Of a DNA stretch of 64,000 nucleotides, positions 56,257 through 64,000 are shown piece by piece. A program made the position numbers and the translations under genes. The notes beneath the pieces are model-generated. The model worked only from the letters and a program-made list of their open reading frames with translations. It was not told the origin of the DNA and did no database searches. Source of the DNA: Steinernema hermaphroditum (taxonomy: Eukaryota; Nematoda; Chromadorea; Rhabditida; Steinernematidae); assembly GCA_030435675.1 (NCBI GenBank), contig CM059621.1, positions 6,696,001 to 6,760,000 of the forward strand, read 5' to 3'. How positions within the stretch are numbered: position 1 is the stretch's first letter; each line of letters opens with the position of its first letter.

Positions 56257-57635
56257 ATGACTCCCACGCTTGGCGCTGCGGCGCCGTACGTGGTGGAAGT
56301 TCGCCGGAACAGAAAGCTGTTCGACATGGTGCCCTGGGATTCGGTGATGAGTTGTCCTGCGTGTTCGGAGCGATTCGCTGTCGAATACCCACCCGTGAAC
56401 CTGGGCTGTGGCCATGCGCTCTGCGGAAGATGCCTCAGGAAGGGCAAGAAATGTCCCATTGACCAGGTCAGGTCCCCTAATCCCCCCTTTGTTGCTGATC
56501 TGAGCAGTTTAGAGCTCGCTGGAGGTGCCCGTCGAGGAGGCGGTCGTTAATTTCACCATCCTGCGCATGATGGGTCTCCTGGTCGGACGCCAGAGCAAGC
56601 AGGTCCACGACCACAAGTACGTCGACCGGATGGACGGACTGCTGGCGCGCATCGGGCGCCACTTCACGGAAACGAAGACTCGGCGAGGCGGCGCCGTCAC
56701 CAGCACGTCGTTGAGCCGCGCCATTCAGCGCAAGGTGCTCATCCTGATCCGCACGAACATCACCTCACCTGCTGGAAGGCTCTTCTGCCTCAGAACTGTC
56801 CGAAGCGTCGCCGAGCGGATCCTCAGCGAAGTTCTCCAGCCGCTGACCAGTTCGCACTCCTCTTCGCAGATCTGGGACGTGCTCCGTACCCGTCGATGCC
56901 AGTTCCTGGGTCCCGGTATGCCTGATCATGGCTGCAACTCCTAAATCTCGAACTCCTTCAGGAACTCACTCCGCTGTTCTCCGCGAAATCCACCTCCTTT
57001 TCGACGGTGGCTTCCCGGTGACCCGCAAGATGGCCGTCCGCTCCATCGCCGCAAAGTTGGCGCTCGACTTCCCGACCGTCACAAAGAGCGCAGTGAACCA
57101 TCTCTTCCAGATTCTCTACCTGGGCCACTTGTTCGTCACCGTGCCGCGCCAGGGGAAGGCTCCTCTGATGCGCCTGAAACCGGAGTTCTTCCCCTTCGAG
57201 GTCTTCGAGTTGCAGCACGATATGTCACTCATGCGTATCCTCCTGGAAGCCGGTCTCCGTGTGGACAAGGCTCAGCTCAGCCGCCTCCTCTACGGGCACA
57301 TGAAGAAGCAGCGCCACATCCAGTCCATCGTCGACCGCCTTCTGCAGATCAGTGACCCCCAGCGCAAGTTCATCATCCCCGTCTCGACGTTGGCGGAAAC
57401 TGTGCGTCATGTAGACGACGCGAACCTCGCGAAGGTTGTGCTGCTCCTCGAGAAGCTGGAGTCCTTTGGCTACTGTGATGGTGAGCGGATTCGAAAGAAA
57501 AACGAGCGCTAATGACTCCTTGCAGAGCCCAGCTGGGACGTTTTGCTGGATGCCGTGAAGAACGTGGCGGACCTCGTTGACGCCTATGTCGCTGTTAAGC
57601 CGGACGAGCGGCGCAGAGCTCCTCGCCGCCATTGA
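56257..57635 (+). CDS. Truncated Roquin/RLE-1-like protein, RING + ROQ (right arm, 413 aa)
   Basis: Exons 56257-56466, 56513-56915, 56962-57480 and 57526-57635, all intact. Same architecture and same early stop as the left-arm copy. Differences noticed: Tyr for His after AAAP, Tyr for Cys in AVE.PPVN (not one of the RING zinc ligands) and Lys for Arg in RKG.KC. The first Roquin-like intron is one base shorter than in the left arm. A search of the 450 bp after the stop for C-x8-C-x5-C-x3-H found no CCCH finger. The copies are probably redundant, or one is a very recent duplicate; dosage could matter if the product is active. Confidence 0.88.
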
Positions 57636-58086
57636 AGAAGCACAGAAGGCCAATTATATTTTGTTGTATCTACCCATTGGAATGTATAAAAGAACTCTAT
57701 CAATTTTAGGTCTCCTTCTTGCCACTAGTCCATTCCGTTCTGTCTTATTCTCGCTACCGTCCTGTTGTGGAAAGGGCGATTCCTTCAACGTTGCTCACTT
57801 TTATTGGTCTCAATTAAGAGACCGTTCCAAAAATTCGGCCAACAAATGCCTTATCATAGTCGACGGGTAGTCGACGGAAAAGTTTCCAAAAATTAGAACA
57901 TGTGCTGAGCAGTCCCCATTCTGAGTATTACTAGCGCCACCGACCTTCTACGAACAGCGTTGTCTGTCTCCGAGGGCAGAGAAGGCAGGGCAGCAGTCTC
58001 GTCTCTTCTGCAAAATCAGACGTCTCTGTTCCCCGTCGCCCTCTCCTTCCGAAGACAGTCACTCTCCCGATCGGTCGGTCCGCACG

Positions 58087-58937
58087 ATGGCGCATCCCTT
58101 CAAGCGGATTCTGATCACGTTTGGCGCCGCTCTTGGTCTCTCCGCCATCGGAGCGTCGTTGCTGCTTTGGTTCAGGGAGCAAGAACGCAAGAAGGTTTGT
58201 ATCCCAATCGTAGGCGTTGTACTTATTGCTCTTCTTCAGATTTCGGAAACTTTGAGTGAAGTCTCCTCGTTGGTGAACTCGAAGTCGTCGACGACGGTTA
58301 TTTCCGACTCGGAGTGAGTGCTAATGTCCGATTATGTGTGTATAATTGGTTTCCAGTACTGTGGCTGTATCACCACGAGGATTCGTGCCCCGCGATGTCG
58401 CGCCAGCTCCATGCGTTGTGAAGCCCTTTGACTGTGGCGGGAAGTCGGCTGCCGAATGTATGCAACAGAAGAAAGCGAAGAAGGTGGAAGGCTCCTCGGG
58501 AAATGCGAAGGATCTGTTCGCGGTCTACAAAGAACGCAGATCGATTCCTACGGTATTCGCTCGCATTCGCTTCTTGACTTTTCTTGACCACCGCCTAGAA
58601 CATCCTCTCGTGCGACTGCAGAATCGATAAGATCACCGAAGAACAACCTACGGACGAGTCCAGTACCTTCGAAAGCGACACAGACTTTAATGCGGATCTT
58701 CAGCTTCCCCAGATTCATCCGATCGCTTACGAAACCTACTCGCCGATCAATCTTACTAAAGTGGCTCCGGAAGACGAGAAAAAAGGCCTTTCGCCGAAGT
58801 CTCTTCGTGGGCGCAAGAAGCTCGTCACCCCTAACATCCTGACGCCATTCCATCCAACGCTCAACGCGATCGCCTACGGCCACAAACATGCGCAGTTGAT
58901 CCAAGAGCTCTTGGACAACTATCTGTACCTCGAATAA
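58087..58937 (+). CDS. Family N protein, copy 3 (right arm, 238 aa)
   Basis: Exons 58087-58194, 58240-58313, 58357-58552 and 58599-58937 join in frame. It has the same layout as the left-arm copy: N-terminal hydrophobic helix, a basic stop-transfer, Cys-containing middle, SCDCR at the start of the last exon, acidic linker and the C-terminal NILTPFHPT/NAIAYG/KHAQLI/DNY block. The stop codon TAA at 58935-58937 lies inside AATAAA (58933-58938). It ends 164 bp from the WDR44 stop (convergent). Function unknown. Confidence 0.82.
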
Positions 58938-59101
58938 AAATCTTCGACACCCTTAAAATTTATTTGTCCATTGATAAATGCCCTTTGTGCTCCCTCTGGA
59001 TTGCGACTCATTGCAGAAATTATGTACAATAGACAGATATCTTTATCAAATGCAGTTATTATCACAGATTTCACAGGGCAAATCACTAACTCCGTCGACC
59101 C

Positions 59102-62100
59102 TCAAAAGTCAGCTGCCATATTCGAAGATCCTGTCTTAGACCTGTCCGGATTCACCATGATTTTTACTGTTCCACCGAGATCAGCCGACACGATAACGTC
59201 ACCATGGAGCGTCGTCTTCCCGTATTGAGTTCCTCCGATGGACATCTGATGCGTCACGCTTGTTGGATGTGGAAGCTGTGCAGTGGAGAGGGCGCTGTGC
59301 GAACTGCCTATCGTCAGCGATCGCTCCGCTCGCGTCGGCGTTGGATTTGTTGCCACAACCAGAGGGGGGTTCTTCGATCCCGGCGAGTTCTTCTCCACTC
59401 GATCTGAGATCAGAGGCAAATCGATCTGCTGAGCTTCGAGTATGTTCAAGAACAGCTGCGGCTTCGGCGCAAAGATGGCCGCCGATACGATGGAGCCGTG
59501 TCCCCGCACTCGCTCCCACATCGCATTCCGGTCCTTCCTAACCGACAATCCCGTCTGACTATCGCTCGTTTTCCACAGATAAATGTGTCTGAAATGTGGC
59601 CTTCTAGGAAGTGTCGTCAAGAGCCGCTCACCTGTCTTCCGATCCACAGATCACATGACGACCATCTGGAGAGAAGGAAGCTCTTATCTGGCTATGCTCG
59701 TTCTGTATTCCTTTGAATTTGCAGATAATGTCCATATCTCGGAGGTCGTACATGCGAATTCGGGAGTCGTTTGATGTAACCAATAACTTGTCGCCGTGTA
59801 CGGCCAAACCCGTAATTTTATTGCCTCCTCTGGCGTTCTTGCCTCGTGAAGATCGTACGTCAATCACTGTGTGATATTTGAGTTGCTAAACAGGGCACAA
59901 CATCAGGACAAGTTCAGAGTACGGGTACTCACATCAGTAGAGTAAAAGTAGCAACGTCCGTTGTACGTTCCAACAGCAGCAAATCTCCCGTTTTTCACGA
60001 ATGTTATTGCCGTAATGAATTTGACTCCCTCCACCTCGTTCCATAGAGCAACTTTCTTATCCGGAATGTGCCACATGCGCAGCTTTCCGTCCAGCGAACC
60101 CGAAAGAAAATAACGGTCATCCTGAAATGTTCCTTTAGTTTTGTTCTGAACGACGAAGTGCACCTTAGGCATGAAGGCGACACAGGTTACGAAGTCGACG
60201 TGCTGGAAGCAGCAAAGACATTCTCTTCTCGACAGATGCCACAGCTTGACAGTCCGATCCATTCCGGAGGAGAGAAGGAAGTATGATCTGGACCAGGACA
60301 AGTCCAGGATATCAGAAGTGTGACCTCGATAGGTAGTGAACGGCTGTGGCGCGAATAGGCATGTCTGGTGGGGATTCGATGCGCCGCTCGCCATCGAGAA
60401 CTTGTCTTCGCTTCTGTTGTCATCCTGGAATTGCCAGCTCTTTTATTCCATGGGGTAACTTCAGAATTATTTACCTCAGAAGACATCGTACGGAAAGACT
60501 CCTCCAGCTCGTTCATCATGGTCGCAGTTTGCAGAACGGCAGAGCCCCCAGCCGCGATTCTCTGATTCGTTTGTTGTGCGTAACGGTCTCGCATCCGGGC
60601 GAAGTAGTTGAACTGATCACGGAGAACCCACACACGCACAATATTATCCTGGCCGGCGGTAGCCATGAGCCGACCACACAAACTGAACTTGATGCACCAC
60701 ACGGCTCCAGTGTGTTCGTTCGTCAGCTCTTGCATGATACGGAGTTGGCTGAAGTCGAGCGGACCCTTCTTGACGTTTTTGGGGCGACATATGGGAGTTG
60801 GAATTCTTGGCGATGGAGAAGCGTTGATGGACTCTTTCTTGCACGAATGCTGCGGCGAACAGTTAGAACTCACACAGTCGTCAACGTCTTCTTCTTCATC
60901 AGAAACGCCACCAAGTCCATCGTTGTTGGATAGTCTTCCTCGGCCGCCAGCGCGTGGAGAAGTACCCGCGGCGACCACGGCGCGCGCCTTGGAGAGACCT
61001 TTCCGGAAGAGATCATTCGCAAGGCTACCGTAGCTCCGGAACAGCGTCCTCGTTGTTTGCGCTAATCTAAGACTCGCGGGCGTTTGTGAGTTCGTGGAAA
61101 CCGTTCCGTCGTCCGTCGTTCTGTCGACGCCGTTCGTCTTCATAGACATCCTCCTCTGTACATCTCGAGTTATCGGATCCACCAAATCCAACCCCAAAGT
61201 ATCCGTTTTGTCCTTCAAAATTGCTTGGTTATACGTTTCCGCTAGGGTCGCACCTACCTTGCGGTCTAAACTTCTAGTTTTCTTGGGAACTTCCGGGACG
61301 GGCGTCAGCTTAGCAGCTTTCGATGTTGACGGCAGCATCTCCTCATTCGCAATCTCTGATTCAACGGCAATATTCTCGTAGTGCGGAACGGTATTTTGTG
61401 TCTGAAATATGTCGATACTACGGCATACACAAACAGCTTTTGATATTACCTTAGCACAGCTGGATGCGGGGCTGCTGGTTGTAGTGGAAGCCTCCTCTCC
61501 GACGGCTGCCAGAAGTACGTGCTGCAGAGGATGTGATCGTGTTTGGGACACATGTTTGCGAGTGTCATCCGAGAGATTATCCTTCGACCCTTGACTTTCG
61601 TCGTCGTCCGCGCTCAAATAGAGAACTGACTGTGTCAGTTGGTGAATCACGCCTTCAGCGTCCACGTTCCGCTCGTCGTCTTCGCATTTGGCGATCGCCA
61701 TTAATTCTGACGGATTGCACTGCGAGCGATTCAACGAATTCGACTTTGACGATGGAGGTGGAAACGGCCCGCTCTTCATCGCTTTAGCAAGACTCAGCCC
61801 CCGATCCAGCGAGTTGGATTTCGCATGGCCTCTGCGCTTTCCATATGAATCAGAACTCGACCTAAGCAAACTAACAAAATGCACGCCTTAAATGGATCAA
61901 CTCACGTGTCAAGTTCGGCTGCCGCCTGTTGTTTGAGCTCTTCGACCACTCGTGGAGTAACGCTAAGATTGGTGTAGAGTCATATCAAAAGCTGGCTTAC
62001 TCAGTGGGTTTTATCGTCTCTCGCTGTGGAATCGCTACCGGGAGACGAACGGCCGGAGTACTTGTGCCGTTGATACGCCTTGGAGGAAGTGGCGGAGGCA

Positions 62101-62936
62101 CTGGTCTTGGAGGGGGGCTGACATCGGAAGGCAAGGGAGGCGGAGGCTGAGTTGGTGGAGGCGAACACGGTGGGTTGGTATGAGTGCGAGCCACAGGATC
62201 TTCATTTATTGGGGAGAACTAAAGCATGGCTTATTAGTTGGTAAGTTCAAGGTTCGCGAAAAGCTGCTATTCACCCGTAGAGCTCTACAAACTAAAGCAG
62301 AGCTAAAGAACCCGATTTTGGGCACGTAGCTCTGTTCTCTGTTGCAATCTGTCGAAGAAAGAAACGCACATCAGGAAGTGGATGGACATGATGATGGGAC
62401 GTGAAGTGTCCGAAGGTCGTCGCGGCATGAGTACTTATAGTGTCCGCAGGATAAACGGCGATCACCGACCGATCCATGGCCTGCTCCATGAGCAAATTCC
62501 GCCCCCACGACTGCAGCGACGCCGTTTCGCTCGCCGGTGCCGATGAGAGATCGTCCCCGGCGATGGATGCCGTTCCCGATCCACAAGTGCTTGTTCCCAC
62601 GGGCGATCCTCCAGTTCCGAACTCCGTCACGATGCGTCCGCGCAGCACTGCCAATCTATTGCGCCGCTGATGCGAAGAAGAAGCAGCGGCCGCTGCGGCG
62701 GCTACCGTTGCATTCGACGTCGATGGCCTCGGAGTCTCCAGCTGTAGGGCGGTTCATTAGAAGCAGAGAAGAGCGCCACACGTTACCAACGGAAGTTTCG
62801 GAATGATCGGATGCGACGGCGTCAATGGAATCGCGACCCGCTTCTCGGCTGGTGTCGCCGCCGCCGAAGTAGTGGCAACGGGATCGAGAGTGTCTACGGC
62901 GTCTTCGAATTCAGCGTCACTGTCATCAGCGCTCAT
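59102..62936 (-). CDS. sym-4: WDR44 orthologue (Rab11-binding WD-repeat protein)
   Basis: Ten exons on the minus strand (62787-62936, 62370-62741, 62001-62218, 61906-61962, 61450-61861, 60475-61401, 60164-60424, 59933-60121, 59632-59885, 59102-59588) join in frame for 1108 aa. The N-terminus MSADDSDAEFEDAVD resembles the FFAT-like start of WDR44 that binds VAP at the ER. A proline-rich region (PPPRPVPPPLPP) and a long Ser-rich linker precede the WD repeats: NEHTGAVWCIKFS, GQDNIVRVWVLRD, GHTSDILDLSWSRSYFLLSS, DRTVKLWHLSRRECLCCF, SGSLDGKLRMW, GTYNGRCYFYSTD, VTSNDSRIRMYDLRD and CGSED. Agreement with WDR44, which acts with Rab11 at ER-endosome tubules, is strong. C. elegans SYM-4 is its counterpart. 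Confidence 0.93.
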
Positions 62937-63178
62937 CGCTTCCTGACGTCGGCATACACCGCTTCTGGACCAGAACTTTCAGAGAACGCAATTGCTGTGG
63001 CAGAAAATAAAACTCAGATCGCGACGGCAACGCTTCCAAGGGTCGTGCAACATCACATAAAGGCATTTATTCCACTTAAGGTTGGTAAAGGTACTTCAGT
63101 TTAAGCGGGGACATAAACAATAAGAATTCTACCCGGGGGCCTAGTTCTAATGAGCACAGGAAGAAGCATCTTCATGGT
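62937..63178. other. Short gap between idhb-1 and WDR44 genes
   Basis: 242 bp separate the two same-strand genes. On the minus strand a good acceptor (TTTTCTGCCACAG, plus positions about 62996-63008) precedes the WDR44 start, compatible with trans-splicing in an operon. Confidence 0.4.
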
Positions 63179-64000
63179 TTAGATTCGGAAGTTCTCAATG
63201 ATAGCGTCAGTAAATTCACTGGTGGAGGCATATCCTCCAAGATCGCGTGTCTTCACTTTTCCATCCTTGATAACCTTCTCGACGGCTAAGCGGAGACCGC
63301 GACCGTACTCATCAAGGTGCAGGTGATTAAGCATGTTGGAGGCAGAAAGAATCATAGCAGTGGGATTCGCAATTTGGCTAAACGAGAGCGGTGAGGACAG
63401 TTTCACTGCCTTATAGCCTACCGTCCAATGGCCTCCTGGAAAGAGTGTCGCGATCCGGGCTCGAAGATGACATAGTCGGAGCCGACGGACTGACCAGAAA
63501 CGACGCCAGCACCTCCGATCAAACCAGCAGCGAGGTTATCAATGATGTTGCCGTAAAGGTTGGGCATGACCATCACGTCGAACTGCTCAGGACGGGATAC
63601 AAGTTGCATGCAGGTATTGTCGATAATCATTGACTCGAATTCGATTTTCGGATAGAGCTTCGCCATTTCTTGGCACACCTTGAGGAAGAGACCGTCTCCT
63701 AGCTTCATGATATTCGCCTTGTGCACGGCAGTAACCTAGAAAACAGTTCGTGTGACCATCAGTTTTAGTGAGCAGCGTCCACCTTTCTGCGATTGTGCTT
63801 CGTAGCATAGTCGAAAGCAAACTTCGCGATACGTTCAATCTTGGCACGGGTGGAAATCTTCAGGCACTCAATGACCCCGGGAACTAATTCGTGTTCCAAG
63901 CTGGAATACTCTCCCTCTGTCTGCTCACGAACAATAACAAAATCAAGTTCCTTGCCGTGGCGAGTCTTGATTCCATCGAAACTCTGAAAGAGTGCATTAG
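63179..64000 (-). CDS. idhb-1: NAD-dependent isocitrate dehydrogenase beta subunit, 3' part (cut by window edge)
   Basis: Three exons (63783-63983, 63422-63735, 63179-63377) give the last 237 aa; the 5' part lies outside the window. [96 protein letters not shown] and [13 protein letters not shown] follow IDH3. [16 protein letters not shown] near the C-terminus and ARH-like [10 protein letters not shown] favour the beta over the gamma subunit. The mitochondrial enzyme makes 2-oxoglutarate in the TCA cycle; beta is regulatory, partnered with the catalytic alpha. It could head an operon with the WDR44 gene. Confidence 0.93.

Larger units (their letters stand above)
56035..58982. repeat. Right arm of the 2.95-kb inverted duplication
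   Basis: Reverse-complement copy of 26922-29868, separated by a 26.2-kb spacer. Both genes are intact. Substitutions are sparse in the coding part (for example VEC/VEY and GRKC/GKKC in the RING region) and denser in the last 90 bp at the inner edge. Confidence 0.95.

Noticed and set aside
57670..57870. CCGKGDSFNVAH downstream of the right-arm Roquin-like gene, faintly like a CCCH finger
   Set aside because: Spacing and number of Cys do not fit C-x8-C-x5-C-x3-H, and the frame opens only after an unrelated acceptor. Treated as chance.
1..64000. CRISPR array, prokaryotic operon or phage signals
   Set aside because: Introns, animal gene families and absence of regularly spaced repeats show eukaryotic nuclear DNA.

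Overview
The window is nematode nuclear DNA, most likely from a rhabditid-type worm. Genes are compact, with GT-AG introns of about 34-60 nt ending in TTTCAG. Several start codons sit a few bases after a TTTTCAG-type acceptor with no upstream coding exon, as in spliced-leader trans-splicing. The gene families are animal ones (YAP, Dishevelled, WDR44/SYM-4, ELO elongase, EMC3, eL22), and there is a PAT-type DIRS retrotransposon, a group known from nematodes. No gene here was checked against a database; all names rest on motifs read by eye. Layout, left to right: 1-12.5 kb has no convincing gene; it holds one MITE, one small inverted repeat and several GC-rich islands dotted with TAAT/TTTAT cores. 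12.6-15.1 kb is a YAP orthologue (+). 15.8-18.2 kb has two minus-strand membrane proteins, an unrecognised single-pass protein and an ELO fatty-acid elongase. 19.2-25.7 kb has a novel membrane-anchored protein (here 'family N'), a three-finger mucin-like receptor, a small PDZ protein and a short Dishevelled (+), with a small minus-strand gene between the first two. 25.7-26.9 kb is a minus-strand cysteine-containing protein. 26.9-29.9 kb and 56.0-59.0 kb are the two arms of a nearly identical 2.95-kb inverted duplication. Each arm carries a RING+ROQ protein of the Roquin/RLE-1 family that ends before the expected CCCH finger, and another family N gene. Between the arms lie rpl-22, a divergent forkhead-like gene, a small unknown minus-strand gene, a 4.8-kb PAT retrotransposon (33.1-37.9 kb), emc-3, a 13-kb gene-poor block with a pseudo-tRNA and MITE debris, and an allatostatin-C/somatostatin-like neuropeptide precursor. 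59.1-62.9 kb is WDR44 (sym-4), and 63.2 kb to the edge is the 3' part of the NAD-isocitrate dehydrogenase beta subunit; both are on the minus strand, 242 bp apart, and may be one operon. Most notable: (1) the inverted duplication with intact truncated-Roquin and family N genes in both arms; (2) family N itself, three paralogues in 40 kb sharing length, four exons and a C-terminal motif I cannot match to a known family; (3) the intact split-direct-repeat organisation of the PAT element, with the same 11-bp core at all three recombination junctions; (4) the AstC-like neuropeptide gene; (5) a strong excess of the near-palindrome TAC[C/G]GTA across the window. The genes do not form one pathway; YAP, Dishevelled, WDR44 and Roquin look like ordinary neighbours.
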